Source: Paenibacillus sanguinis 2301083 = DSM 16941 (GTDB taxonomy: Bacteria; Bacillota; Bacilli; Paenibacillales; Paenibacillaceae). Taken from it: DNA of 64,000 bases. The position numbers and the translations under genes were made by a program. The stretch lies in the NCBI RefSeq assembly GCF_000374825.1, contig NZ_KB895384.1, positions 1 through 64,000 on the forward strand, in the 5' to 3' direction. Under the pieces are notes generated by a model. That model was given only the letters and a program-made list of their open reading frames with translations. It was not told the origin of the DNA and did not search any database. Positions 43,250 to 52,324 of this stretch are shown here, piece after piece (position 1 is the stretch's first letter; each line of letters begins with the position of its first letter).

Positions 43250-44206
43250 GTGCCCGTAAATGAGCAATCGACACGCATATTGACCGCCGTAAGAAATAAT
43301 CTAAAGTCTTGCATTTTAGGGAAGTCTTTTGAAATCGATCTCTTGCTCTCCGCTCTGCTAGCCGGAGGGCATGTATTAATTGAAGATGTGCCGGGTACAG
43401 GGAAAACCCAACTGGTTAGAGCTTTGGCCAAATCGATGCGCGGTGATTACCGGCGCATTCAGTGCAATCCCGATATTCTGCCTAGTGACATCACGGGCGT
43501 ATCGGTGTTTCACCCCCATGAAGAACGGTTCGTATTCAGACCTGGACCGGTTATGACTCATATTTTGCTGGCCGATGAGATTAACCGCGCCACAACCAAA
43601 ACGCAATCCGCTTTGTTGGAGGTTATGGAGGAGCGCAGTGTGACCGCTGATGGTGTAACCTATGCGCTTCCTCATCCCTTTATGCTGTGCGCAACGCAAA
43701 ATCCAATCGACTTTGAGGGAACATACCTGCTGCCCGAAGCCCAGCTTGACCGGTTCATGATGAAGATTGGTATTGGCTATCCCGATGCCGAGACGGAGAA
43801 GACCATGCTGCTGTCCCATAGTCTGGGACAACCTGTTGAGCAATTGGAGCCAGTGACGACGATGGAAGAAATAGCTGCAATCCAGAGGGAAGTCCGGCAG
43901 GTGCATCTTAGTGATGCCTTGTCCGATTACTTGCTGAACATTGTCCGCCAGACCAGGGAGCATAAGGATGTGCTGCTGGGTGCCTCGCCACGCGCCACTC
44001 TGGCTTTGATGATGGCTGTGAAAGCCTATGCATTCCTGGCGGAGCGGGATTACGTACTGCCTGATGATATCAAAACCTTGGCTCCTTATGTGCTGGGTCA
44101 CCGGATTCTGCTCAGACCTGAGTCTCGGCTGGGTCATCGAAGCGCGAGTGAGATCCTGCAACAAATTTTGCGGCAGATCCATGTGCCCGTGCGTGTAGGA
44201 CGATAA
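43250..44206 (+). CDS. MoxR-family AAA+ ATPase
   Basis: A 318-residue AAA-3 ATPase. Walker A is VPGTGKTQLVRALA, Walker B is HILLADEINRATTKTQSALL, and sensor 1 is LCATQNPIDFEGTYLLPEAQ. MoxR proteins act as chaperones that assemble or activate metal-binding or von Willebrand-domain partners. The GTG at 43250 is chosen because GGGAGG lies about ten bases upstream; the open TTG at 43232 overlaps that site. DUF58 and transglutaminase genes follow within three bases and by overlap, the common MoxR-DUF58-TGase trio. Confidence 0.92.
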   Translation: MPVNEQSTRILTAVRNNLKSCILGKSFEIDLLLSALLAGGHVLIEDVPGTGKTQLVRALAKSMRGDYRRIQCNPDILPSDITGVSVFHPHEERFVFRPGPVMTHILLADEINRATTKTQSALLEVMEERSVTADGVTYALPHPFMLCATQNPIDFEGTYLLPEAQLDRFMMKIGIGYPDAETEKTMLLSHSLGQPVEQLEPVTTMEEIAAIQREVRQVHLSDALSDYLLNIVRQTREHKDVLLGASPRATLALMMAVKAYAFLAERDYVLPDDIKTLAPYVLGHRILLRPESRLGHRSASEILQQILRQIHVPVRVGR

Positions 44207-44208
44207 CG

Positions 44209-45441
44209 ATGCGGGCTTTGACAGAAGGCATCAAGTCAGGCGTGGCCTCTCGCAAATTCTGGATTGTGGCAGCAGTATGGCTGATTTGCTTGTTCTACGT
44301 TTTATTTCAGGGCGGGAAAACCTCGCTTATGCTATTTGTCATGGTGTCGTTGCTAGCCGCTTATTGGCTGCTCGGGAGCTTGGGCGGAGTGAAGCGGATC
44401 AGAGGAACGCGCAGCTTGTCACTGGACGGAGAGCATGGGAGTCTGCTGCAAGCGGGGGATCAAGTATTGGTTCGGTTGAACCTCCAGCTTCCGGCTTTCG
44501 CTGCCATTTCTTACTTTATCGTTAAGGAATCGCTGCAGCGCCATAATGGAGACACCTGGGCGTTTGAAGACAGTGTAGTTCCCCAATTTCGCGTTCGTTC
44601 AGAGCTGGTTTACAAGACACCTCCGTTGGAGCGGGGGAAATATACCTTTAATGGCACCTTGTGCAGTGCCGAAGATATCTTCGGGCTCATGGAGCATACC
44701 GGTGTATTCCACGCCGGAGGAGAGTTCCGCATCTTGCCCCGAACGGTATTTATCCCCCATTGGGGCCTATATAGCCGCAACTCGCGTATGGCTGGCCCGG
44801 AAACGGCAATCACATTGTCACGCCGTGAGACCACGCAAATCAACGGGGTGCGTGATTACGTATATGGTGACCGCATCTCCCGGATTCACTGGAATGCCAC
44901 AGCCAAGACAGGCACCTGGAAATCCAAGGAGTTCGAGCACGAATCATTGCCGAAGACAATGCTGGTATTGGATGCACATGCGTCCGGCTATGTGCGGCCC
45001 GACGAGTTCGAGCTGGCTGTCTCTACGGCAGCTTCATTACTGGAATACGGGGCCAGAGAGCGTATCAGCATGGGGATGTACACCATGGGCAAGATGCTTC
45101 GCTCATTTCCTCCGGCAGAAGGCTATCTGGAGCGCCAGCAGATGATCCATCATCTTGTGGACATCGATGCTGACGGGCAGGGGCGTCATAAAGAGCAACT
45201 GGAGGCGCATCAGGAGCTATTCCAGCCGGGTTCCTTCTTCATATTGATTACGCCGCTGGCGGATGATCAGGCTTTGGCCATGCTGAACTGGGCAAAGGCC
45301 CGCCAAATGATTCCCTATCATATTCAGATTGGGGAACCCCATGCAGGCTGGCAAAGCGTGTTGCACGAACGGGGCCTTCGCGGAGTATGCGTATCTGCCC
45401 TGAGCGAGCTTCCGATCGTGATCGGAGGTGCCAAGCTATGA
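44209..45441 (+). CDS. DUF58 membrane protein
   Basis: A 410-residue protein. Two helices near the start (WIVAAVWLICLFYVLFQGGK; LMLFVMVSLLAAYWLLGSLG) anchor it; the remainder is cytoplasmic or beta-rich, with the DUF58 signature NGVRDYVYGDRISRIHWNAT near 206 and WKSKEFEHESLPKTMLVLDA. The C-terminal part resembles a von Willebrand-type domain and is the likely MoxR client. It begins two bases after moxR and ends in an ATGA overlap with the transglutaminase gene. Confidence 0.88.
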   Translation: MRALTEGIKSGVASRKFWIVAAVWLICLFYVLFQGGKTSLMLFVMVSLLAAYWLLGSLGGVKRIRGTRSLSLDGEHGSLLQAGDQVLVRLNLQLPAFAAISYFIVKESLQRHNGDTWAFEDSVVPQFRVRSELVYKTPPLERGKYTFNGTLCSAEDIFGLMEHTGVFHAGGEFRILPRTVFIPHWGLYSRNSRMAGPETAITLSRRETTQINGVRDYVYGDRISRIHWNATAKTGTWKSKEFEHESLPKTMLVLDAHASGYVRPDEFELAVSTAASLLEYGARERISMGMYTMGKMLRSFPPAEGYLERQQMIHHLVDIDADGQGRHKEQLEAHQELFQPGSFFILITPLADDQALAMLNWAKARQMIPYHIQIGEPHAGWQSVLHERGLRGVCVSALSELPIVIGGAKL

Positions 45442-47729
45442 AGCAGGCGATGCAAAGAGGGCACTCCAGAGGGAACTCCTTCTCCTACCGATTATTGTCC
45501 TTGCTGTGGATTGTAATCATTGCGTTTCAATGGATTGACTTCACTGAGCCTATTTGGCTGATGGCAACGACCAACCTGGTCAGTGTAACTGTAGTGGCGA
45601 TGGCTCTGGCAGAGCTGGTGCTGCCTTTCAGGACGGCATGGAAATGGGCGGTTAAGCTGCCACTGCTTCTGCTAGTCTGGCGTGTCATGATGGTAGAATC
45701 CCAGGTTTACCAGCCACAGGGTCCCTTCTTCCCGGACCAGCTTCGGGATATGGCGGCGACCTTCACGCCTTATATCTGGTTTTCGCTTACAGCTTGGCTG
45801 GCGATGGAAGGCATTTTGTACTTCATAACCAGCCGCCCCCGAATTTTGTTTCTTCTGGGTGCACATTTGCTTGCTTTCACTATTTTGGATTCATTTACTT
45901 CCTATCATCTATGGACCAATGTAGCGTGGTTGGTGTTTGCCGGACTGGGCTGGCTGGTCAGTATTCATTTCTATGAATATCGGCTCCAATATCCTCAGGG
46001 CTGGCGGAGGCTACGCAAACGTCCATGGAAGATTGCCGTCAACATCATGCTGGTGTTTGCCTGCGTGCTGTTGATTGGTATCAGCATGCCGAAGGTTTCG
46101 CCTACCTTGACGGACCCTTATACCGCTTGGATCAAGCGAAGCGGCGGGACAGGCGATGGCACGGTTCTCCTGTCTGAATCGGGGAGCGGGGGCACGTCAT
46201 CTGCGGCTCCCAATGAGGTTGTCTCGGGATATAGCCGCGACGATACGAGTCTCGGTAACGGCTTTGAATTCAGTTACAGTCCGGTGATGTCCATTGAGAC
46301 GCCGGTGAGATCGTATTGGCGGGGGGAGACCCGGCGGATTTATTCCGGCAAAGGCTGGGCCGATCTGGAGGATGAGAGTCGGAGCACCGAACGTTACCAG
46401 GGAGCTCCCGCTGACGAACTGCTTGTACATGGTCAGCCGGGCAAGGTGGAGATGATGCAGGTTGAACAGACGGTGACCATGAACACCGAGAAGGATTATC
46501 CTGTGTTGTTCGGCGGCTATGCCATGGAGAGCATCGAACTGCTGGATGAACGGGGCGCCGGGAATATGCGCTGGGCCAGCCAGGAAGCCGAGATGTTCTG
46601 GGATGGCTACCGTAGTCCTGGCGAATTGCCGAATTACCCGCAGAAATATAAGGTGGTAGCCAACATTCCGCTCATTCCACTGGATAAATTGAAGGCAGCC
46701 AGCATGGAGAGTCTGTTTCCCGAAGGCACGGAGGACATGGAGGAATATTTGCAGATTCCTGCCAGTCTGCCAGAGCGGGTCAAGAGTCTGGCTGAAGAAG
46801 TCACGGCCGAAGGAACAACGCCTTATGAGAAAATGGATTTGTTGCAGCTCTATTTGCGTCAGAGCTTTGAATATACCAACAAACCCGATTTGTCGAGAAA
46901 GCAAAGCGATGACTTTGTCGATAGTTTCTTGTTCGAGATTCGCCAAGGGTATTGCGATTATTATTCTACTTCTATGGTTATGATGGCCCGCTCATTAGGG
47001 ATTCCGGCACGGTGGGTCAAAGGGTATGCTCCGGGCAGTCAGCCCAGCGAAGAGATGATGGTCCGTTCTCCCGAGTTGGGACGTTCCTATCAGGTTAGCA
47101 ATGCGGATGCTCATTCCTGGGCCGAGCTGTATTTCGGAGAATACGGCTGGATTACATTTGAGGCAACCCCGGGCTTTGATGCGCCGATTATGCTGGCTCC
47201 CGAGGAAAGTGCGGAAGCATTGGCTCCGGAAGTGGAGGAGCAGGAGCAGGTGGTATCCAAGGAAGAGAGCTTTTTTTCCAAGCTGGATCCAACGACGGTT
47301 CGGCGTGTGCTCATCTCCATCATCAGCGTGCTGGTGGTCTGGAATCTGTATCAGTGGCGCTCCGAGCTATACTTCCTGTGGTTGCGCTTGCGTCTAGGCC
47401 GACCGCTTACGCCGGGAGAGAAGACGATTTACGAGACATTGCGTCTAGTCAAGCGGCTGGGCCGCCGAGGCTTCTCGCGAACGAGAGAAGAAACGCTGCG
47501 GGAGGCCTTTGGACGCTGGAAGGTGGAACGTCCTGAGCTGGCTGCGGCGCTTGATCCGCTATTGGAGCAATTCGAGCGGGCTAATTACAGCTCCGGCGCA
47601 GCGACGCCAAGGGACTGGCATACGGCGCGTTCATTAGCCAGGCAGGCAGTTAAGGCAACCAGGGATACAGGCTGGAAGCGGCTTGTTTCTTTACCGGGCT
47701 TGAGCAGCCGTAATGAAACAAAGCGATGA
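45438..47729 (+). CDS. Membrane transglutaminase-like protein
   Basis: A 763-residue protein. About six N-terminal helices (residues 18-210) are followed by a large extracytoplasmic region. The transglutaminase core has the Cys in RQGYCDYYSTSMVMMARSLG, the His in NADAHSWAELYF and the following GYWI/FEATPGF segment. A further TM helix lies near 620 (VRRVLISIISVLVVWNLYQW), then a cytoplasmic tail (DUF4129-like). The substrate is unknown; related proteins may act as peptidases or crosslinkers at the envelope. The start overlaps the DUF58 stop, with GGAGGTG seven to eight bases upstream. Confidence 0.9.
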   Translation: MKQAMQRGHSRGNSFSYRLLSLLWIVIIAFQWIDFTEPIWLMATTNLVSVTVVAMALAELVLPFRTAWKWAVKLPLLLLVWRVMMVESQVYQPQGPFFPDQLRDMAATFTPYIWFSLTAWLAMEGILYFITSRPRILFLLGAHLLAFTILDSFTSYHLWTNVAWLVFAGLGWLVSIHFYEYRLQYPQGWRRLRKRPWKIAVNIMLVFACVLLIGISMPKVSPTLTDPYTAWIKRSGGTGDGTVLLSESGSGGTSSAAPNEVVSGYSRDDTSLGNGFEFSYSPVMSIETPVRSYWRGETRRIYSGKGWADLEDESRSTERYQGAPADELLVHGQPGKVEMMQVEQTVTMNTEKDYPVLFGGYAMESIELLDERGAGNMRWASQEAEMFWDGYRSPGELPNYPQKYKVVANIPLIPLDKLKAASMESLFPEGTEDMEEYLQIPASLPERVKSLAEEVTAEGTTPYEKMDLLQLYLRQSFEYTNKPDLSRKQSDDFVDSFLFEIRQGYCDYYSTSMVMMARSLGIPARWVKGYAPGSQPSEEMMVRSPELGRSYQVSNADAHSWAELYFGEYGWITFEATPGFDAPIMLAPEESAEALAPEVEEQEQVVSKEESFFSKLDPTTVRRVLISIISVLVVWNLYQWRSELYFLWLRLRLGRPLTPGEKTIYETLRLVKRLGRRGFSRTREETLREAFGRWKVERPELAAALDPLLEQFERANYSSGAATPRDWHTARSLARQAVKATRDTGWKRLVSLPGLSSRNETKR

Positions 47730-47736
47730 ACAATCA

Positions 47737-47771
47737 CCTCCTGCGCTTGCGCGGGGGGCGTTTTCTTTTTT
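47737..47771 (+). terminator. Terminator after the MoxR-DUF58-TGase cluster
   Basis: CCTCCTGCGC, loop TT, GCGCGGGGGG (ten pairs including two G-U), then a CG and a T-rich tract. It lies just after the transglutaminase stop. Confidence 0.8.
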
Positions 47772-47836
47772 AAAATATAAGGAAGTCAGGACAAGATTAT
47801 GGTATAGTTTTTCGTATGAAACTGAGGTGAATATAC

Positions 47837-48364
47837 TTGTTCGAGAAATTTTTACCGAATATGCGTGTGGACAGCGTATTCGACATCAATCTGGAGGAGC
47901 TGTATGCCCAAGGCTATCGAGGGATCATTACCGACCTGGACAATACGCTGGTTGGAGCCAAAGCGCCGCTCGCCACTCCCGAATTGATCGCATGGTTCGC
48001 GAAAGTGAAGGAAAACGGGTTTAAACTTGTTATTGTATCAAACAATAATTTGAACAGGGTATCGGTATTTGCCAGCCCTTTAAATATTGAATTTGTGCAT
48101 GCCGCCAGAAAGCCTTCAGGGGCCGCCTTTCGTCGGGCGGTAGGCATGATGGAGCTGAAGCCGGAGGAGACCGTTGTTATCGGCGACCAGTTGATGACCG
48201 ACGTGTTTGGAGGCAATCGCCAAGGGCTGTTCACAGTGCTTGTGTTGCCGATTTCCGTACAGGATGAAGGCAGGGGTACAAGAATTAACCGCTGCTTGGA
48301 GCGTGTGGTCAAACGGCGGCTAAGCAAAATAGGATTATGGTTGGAGGAGGAAAGCAAGCAATGA
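47837..48364 (+). CDS. yqeG: YqeG family HAD phosphatase
   Basis: A 175-residue HAD-IIIA phosphatase. Motif I is IITDLDNTLVG, motif II LVIVSNNN, and motif IV VVIGDQLMTDVFGGN. It is a conserved neighbour of yqeH across Firmicutes; the substrate is undetermined. It starts at TTG with TGAGGTG upstream. It opens the housekeeping operon that continues to yqeM, and its stop overlaps the yqeH start (ATGA). Confidence 0.93.
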   Translation: MFEKFLPNMRVDSVFDINLEELYAQGYRGIITDLDNTLVGAKAPLATPELIAWFAKVKENGFKLVIVSNNNLNRVSVFASPLNIEFVHAARKPSGAAFRRAVGMMELKPEETVVIGDQLMTDVFGGNRQGLFTVLVLPISVQDEGRGTRINRCLERVVKRRLSKIGLWLEEESKQ

Positions 48365-49488
48365 CGGAGGTAGAGAGCGCGGATCGCGCGCTTCGTTGCA
48401 GCGGGTGCGGTATTGTGCTGCAAAGTGAAGACCCCGGAAAGCCGGGATTTGCTCCGGAGCAGGCGTTGTCAAAGGAACCGGTGATTTGCCAGCGTTGTTT
48501 CCGGATTAAGAATTACAATGAGTCCTCATCGGTCACGGTGGAGCAGGATGAATTTTTGCGTCTGCTTGCACAGATTGGACAGAAGGAAGCCCTGGTCATT
48601 CATATCGTCGATTTGTTTGACTTTCAAGGCAGCTTGATCTCTGGCCTGCAGCGGTTTGTTGGCAGTAATCCTGTACTGCTGGCCGTTAATAAGACGGACC
48701 TGTTGCCCAAAGTGACGAACTGGAACAAAGTGCGCAATTGGGTGCAGAAGGAAGCCAAGGATATGGGCTTGAAGGTGGAGGACGTGATTCTGTGCAGCGC
48801 TAAGCAAAACAGCGGCTTTGACCGCTTGCTGGATGCTATAGCGGGGCGGCGTGGAGATCGGGATGTTTACGTCGTAGGTGCAACGAATGTGGGGAAATCC
48901 ACATTAATCAACCGGCTGATTCGCGATTACAGCGATTTGGAGCAGGAGCTTACCGTTTCCCGTTATCCGGGTACGACGCTGGATATGGTTCACATTCCGC
49001 TAGATGATGGACGGGCTATTATCGATACGCCGGGAATTGTATACCCTTCACGTTATAGTGAACTGGTGGCCCCATCTGATCTGGCTGTGCTCATGCCGGA
49101 GAAGGCATTGAAGCCGGCCGTTTATCAATTGAACGAGAAGCAGACGCTTTTCTTCGGCGGGTTTGGCCGCTTTGACTTCATTCAGGGGGAACGCCAGTCG
49201 TTTACCTGCTTCATCAGCGGGCGTCTGCCTATTCACCGCACGAAGCTGGAACGGGCTGATGAACTGTTCGCAAGTCATGCCGGCGAGATGCTGGCTCCGC
49301 CAAGCCGCGAGAATTTTGAGGCTTTGCCGGAATGGACACGTCATGAGTTCCGCATCTCCAAGGGAAGCCGCAGCGATCTGTTTATCTCAGGCCTCGGCTG
49401 GATCAAGATCAATAATGAATCAGGTGCTGTTATCGCTGCACATGTGCCGAAGGGCGTGAAGGTGCTGGTACGCCCTTCGCTTATCTGA
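48361..49488 (+). CDS. yqeH: Ribosome biogenesis GTPase YqeH
   Basis: A 375-residue circularly permuted GTPase. A zinc finger opens it (RCSGCGIVLQ ... ICQRCFRIKNYNE), followed by G4 (NKTDLLPK), G5, then G1 (GATNVGKSTLINRLIR), G2 and G3 (DTPGI). This order, G4-G5-G1-G2-G3, is typical of YqeH/RsgA-type assembly factors for the 30S subunit. ATG 48361, in a four-base overlap with yqeG and with GGAGGAGGAAAG upstream, is preferred over longer frames. Confidence 0.95.
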   Translation: MTEVESADRALRCSGCGIVLQSEDPGKPGFAPEQALSKEPVICQRCFRIKNYNESSSVTVEQDEFLRLLAQIGQKEALVIHIVDLFDFQGSLISGLQRFVGSNPVLLAVNKTDLLPKVTNWNKVRNWVQKEAKDMGLKVEDVILCSAKQNSGFDRLLDAIAGRRGDRDVYVVGATNVGKSTLINRLIRDYSDLEQELTVSRYPGTTLDMVHIPLDDGRAIIDTPGIVYPSRYSELVAPSDLAVLMPEKALKPAVYQLNEKQTLFFGGFGRFDFIQGERQSFTCFISGRLPIHRTKLERADELFASHAGEMLAPPSRENFEALPEWTRHEFRISKGSRSDLFISGLGWIKINNESGAVIAAHVPKGVKVLVRPSLI

Positions 49489-49535
49489 CGGAAACATGCA
49501 GGACCGTTTAATTTTAGTCGATTTGGGGGAGACAC

Positions 49536-50441
49536 ATGGAGAAGCAAGCCAATAATACCGAACCCAAGCTGCATGACAGGCAGGAAGCCGAGCATGACAA
49601 GCTGCCGCTTTTCCTTGGAGTCATCGGTGATCCGATCGTCCACTCCAAATCACCAACTATGCATAGGGCTGCGTTGCAATCCTGTGGTTTGTCTGGCGCC
49701 TACCTGCCGTTTCACGTCAAGCCGGACCGGTTGGGTGAAGCGATTAGCGGCATTCGGGCACTAGGGTTCCGAGGGATCAATGTGACCGTGCCGCATAAGC
49801 TGGAAGTTATGAATTACCTGGATCATATCGATGAAGGCGCCAAGCTGATCGGTGCTGTCAATACGATTGTGAACGATGATGGCGTCCTGACGGGCTATAA
49901 TACGGACGGGATCGGTTATGTGCGTTCGTTGAAAGAAGAGGCCGTACCCGAACTTCGAGGCAAGCGGATTTTGGTATTGGGCTCGGGCGGGGCGGCCCGG
50001 GGGATCGTTCATGCACTGCTTCAAGAGCAGCCTGAACGGGTGGTTGTGGCTAATCGCACCACGGCTAAAGCGCGAGAGCTTGCCATTGAGTGGTCGCATC
50101 TTGGCAATCTGGCGGGCTGCGGTATGGAGGAAGCCGGGAAGACGTTGGCAAGCAGTGACATCATCATCAATACGACGACCTTGGGGATGTATCCTCATGT
50201 GGGTGATTGTCCCTTGGATGTGGAGGCGATTCCGTCCGGGATTGTTGTGAGTGATTTGATTTATAATCCGCTAAAGACCAGGCTGCTTGTGGGGGCAGAA
50301 GCCAGAGGCTGCAAGGTGCACGGTGGCCTGGGTATGTTTGTTTATCAAGGTGCTTATGCATTTGAACGCTGGACCGGCCTACAGGCTCCTGTAGAAGCGA
50401 TGCGGGCCGCGGTTATGGAGAGCATGACCCGGGAAAAATGA
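49536..50441 (+). CDS. aroE: Shikimate dehydrogenase
   Basis: A 301-residue enzyme that reduces 3-dehydroshikimate to shikimate with NADPH in the chorismate pathway. Substrate-binding IGDPIVHSKSPTMHRAAL, the catalytic Lys in NVTVPHKLEVM, the NADP loop VLGSGGAARGIVHALL and the C-terminal GLGMFVYQGAYAFERWTG are visible. The first 25 residues are polar and probably disordered. The gene position between yqeH and yhbY is conserved. GGGGGAG precedes the ATG. Confidence 0.95.
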   Translation: MEKQANNTEPKLHDRQEAEHDKLPLFLGVIGDPIVHSKSPTMHRAALQSCGLSGAYLPFHVKPDRLGEAISGIRALGFRGINVTVPHKLEVMNYLDHIDEGAKLIGAVNTIVNDDGVLTGYNTDGIGYVRSLKEEAVPELRGKRILVLGSGGAARGIVHALLQEQPERVVVANRTTAKARELAIEWSHLGNLAGCGMEEAGKTLASSDIIINTTTLGMYPHVGDCPLDVEAIPSGIVVSDLIYNPLKTRLLVGAEARGCKVHGGLGMFVYQGAYAFERWTGLQAPVEAMRAAVMESMTREK

Positions 50442-50500
50442 TGATTTTTTTGAACTACCTCTCAGGTTGGCCTATATGAAGGTAAGGAGTTTTGAATAAC

Positions 50501-50797
50501 ATGTTAACGGGAAAACAAAAACGCTATTTGCGCGGTTTGGCGCATAAGCTACAGCCTATCTTTCAAGTGGGCAAGGGGGGCACCAACGAGCATATGATCA
50601 AACAGATCGGCGAGGCGTTGGAACGCCGGGAGTTAATCAAGGTGTCCATACTGAACAATAATCTGGATGTACCGCAGGAGATTGCTGAAGAGCTGGCCTC
50701 CGGTGCAGGAGCAGAGCTGGTGCAGTTGATCGGCCGTACGGTGATTCTGTATAAGGAATCGCGCGACTACAAGCAAATTGAATTGCCCTCGAGCTGA
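50501..50797 (+). CDS. yhbY: RNA-binding protein YhbY (YqeI)
   Basis: A 98-residue CRS1/YhbY-fold protein that associates with pre-50S ribosomes. It begins MLTGKQKRYLRGLAHKLQPI and contains FQVGKGGTNEHMIKQIGEAL, the GxxG-type RNA loop. An in-frame TTG at 50492 is too close to AAGGAG; ATG 50501 gives the conserved N-terminus. It lies before nadD in the operon. Confidence 0.93.
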   Translation: MLTGKQKRYLRGLAHKLQPIFQVGKGGTNEHMIKQIGEALERRELIKVSILNNNLDVPQEIAEELASGAGAELVQLIGRTVILYKESRDYKQIELPSS

Positions 50798-50811
50798 CAG
50801 GAGGGATCTTT

Positions 50812-51405
50812 ATGAAAAAGGTCGGAATTATGGGTGGGGCGTTTGATCCCATTCACCTGGGCCATCTGCTGGCGGCTGAAGCCGCCAGGGAGCAATATCA
50901 ATTGGAAGAGGTCTGGTTTATGCCCTCTCATATTCCTCCCCACAAGCATCAGGCCGGTGTCAGCGGGCAACAGCGCCTGGAGATGGTCGAGGCGGCTGTA
51001 CGGAGTCATCCGGGATTTAAGCCGATTGATATTGAGCTGCGCCGGGGTGGCGTATCCTATACGGTGGAGACCATTCGCGAAATTCGTTTATTGCATCCCG
51101 ATCTGGAGCTTTATTTTATCATCGGGGCTGATATGGTCAATTATCTTCCCAAATGGGAGGGTATTGAGGATTTGGTCCAAATGCTTTCTTTCATCGGGCT
51201 ACAGCGTCCGGGGAGCTTCCTGGAGCTGGACGTGCTGCCACCGTTCATTCAGCAGGCGGTCCAGTTGGCCGAGATGCCACTGGTTGATATATCATCCAGC
51301 TTGATCCGCAGCCGATTGTCGGCAGGACGCTCGGTCCGCTATATGGTACCGGACTCCGTGTATGAATATATGACAAGGAGCGGATTGTATGGATTACAGC
51401 CGTGA
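50812..51405 (+). CDS. nadD: Nicotinate-nucleotide adenylyltransferase
   Basis: A 197-residue enzyme that joins nicotinate mononucleotide and ATP to form deamido-NAD. The nucleotidyl-transferase signature GGAFDPIHLGHLLAAEAARE and the late DISSSLIRSRLSAGRSVRYM with MVPDSVYEYM are clear. AGGAGG lies nine bases before the ATG. It overlaps yqeK by 17 bases, the usual arrangement. Confidence 0.95.
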   Translation: MKKVGIMGGAFDPIHLGHLLAAEAAREQYQLEEVWFMPSHIPPHKHQAGVSGQQRLEMVEAAVRSHPGFKPIDIELRRGGVSYTVETIREIRLLHPDLELYFIIGADMVNYLPKWEGIEDLVQMLSFIGLQRPGSFLELDVLPPFIQQAVQLAEMPLVDISSSLIRSRLSAGRSVRYMVPDSVYEYMTRSGLYGLQP

Positions 51406-51976
51406 ACAACTGATTGCCGCAATTTCAGGTGGCATGCCGGCAAAGCGATGGAAGCATGTGGAGGGTGTGATGGAAAGCGCCGTTCTGTTGGCGGAGCGGT
51501 ATGGGGCCGATCCCGTAAAGGCAGATTTGGCGGCCCTGTTGCATGATCTGGCCAAGTTTTGGCCCATTGACAAGCAAGAGGCGATCGTTCGCGATCATGG
51601 GCTGAATGCGGAATTGTTAGAACATGACAAACAGCTGCTGCATGCAGAGGTTGGCGCTTATATCGCCCGCGTGGAGTATGATGTGCAGGACGTAGAGGTT
51701 CTGGATGCGGTCCGCTATCATACTTCGGGGCGAATCGGAATGACTTTGTTAGACAAAATCGTTTGTCTGGCTGATTATATTGAGCCGGGCCGAGAGTACC
51801 CCGGGGTGGACCATATTCGCGAGCTGGCGGAGAAAAATCTGGAGGACGCGCTGATTGCCGGGTTTGATTCCACGATTTCTTTCTTGCTGAAGCAGGGAAA
51901 ACCGATTTTCCCCCTTACGGTATTGGCTCGTAATGACTTGATCAAACAAAGAGGAAAACATAAGGAGGCTGAGTGA
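51389..51976 (+). CDS. yqeK: HD-domain hydrolase YqeK
   Basis: A 195-residue HD hydrolase of the YqeK family, known to split diadenosine tetraphosphate symmetrically. Metal ligands are visible in KRWKHVEGVMESAV, AALLHDLAKFW, LHAEVGAYI and IVCLADYIEPGR. It overlaps nadD and is followed directly by rsfS, a conserved trio. Confidence 0.93.
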   Translation: MDYSREQLIAAISGGMPAKRWKHVEGVMESAVLLAERYGADPVKADLAALLHDLAKFWPIDKQEAIVRDHGLNAELLEHDKQLLHAEVGAYIARVEYDVQDVEVLDAVRYHTSGRIGMTLLDKIVCLADYIEPGREYPGVDHIRELAEKNLEDALIAGFDSTISFLLKQGKPIFPLTVLARNDLIKQRGKHKEAE

Positions 51977-52324
51977 ATGGCTGTAAATTCACATGAATTA
52001 TTGAATTTGGCGGTTCAGGCTGCGGATGATAAGAAGGCGATGAACATCGTGGCCTTGGATTTGAAAGGGATTTCGCTGATTGCTGACTATTTCGTCATCT
52101 GTCACGGGAATTCGGATACGCAGGTTCAGGCGATCGCAACTGAAGTTCGCAAAAGAGCACAGGAGGCGGGAGCCAACATCCGCGGCATAGAGGGCATGGA
52201 TGCTGCTCGTTGGGTGCTGATGGATTTGGGGGATGTGGTGGTTCATATCTTCCACCGCGATGAACGTGAATTTTATAATATTGAGCGCCTGTGGTCAGAT
52301 GCCAAAGTTGTGGAGACGGTATGA
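51977..52324 (+). CDS. rsfS: Ribosomal silencing factor RsfS
   Basis: A 115-residue DUF143 protein that binds uL14 and blocks subunit joining in starvation. Conserved pieces are ADYFVICHGNSDTQVQAIAT, EGMDAARWVLMDLGDVVVHI and FHRDEREFYNIERLWSDA. Its stop overlaps the next start by four bases. AAGGAGG lies nine bases upstream of the ATG. Confidence 0.95.
   Translation: MAVNSHELLNLAVQAADDKKAMNIVALDLKGISLIADYFVICHGNSDTQVQAIATEVRKRAQEAGANIRGIEGMDAARWVLMDLGDVVVHIFHRDEREFYNIERLWSDAKVVETV

Noticed and set aside
43376-44182. Minus-strand frame of 268 codons within the MoxR gene
   Set aside because: Antisense shadow of a well-conserved AAA+ ATPase gene.
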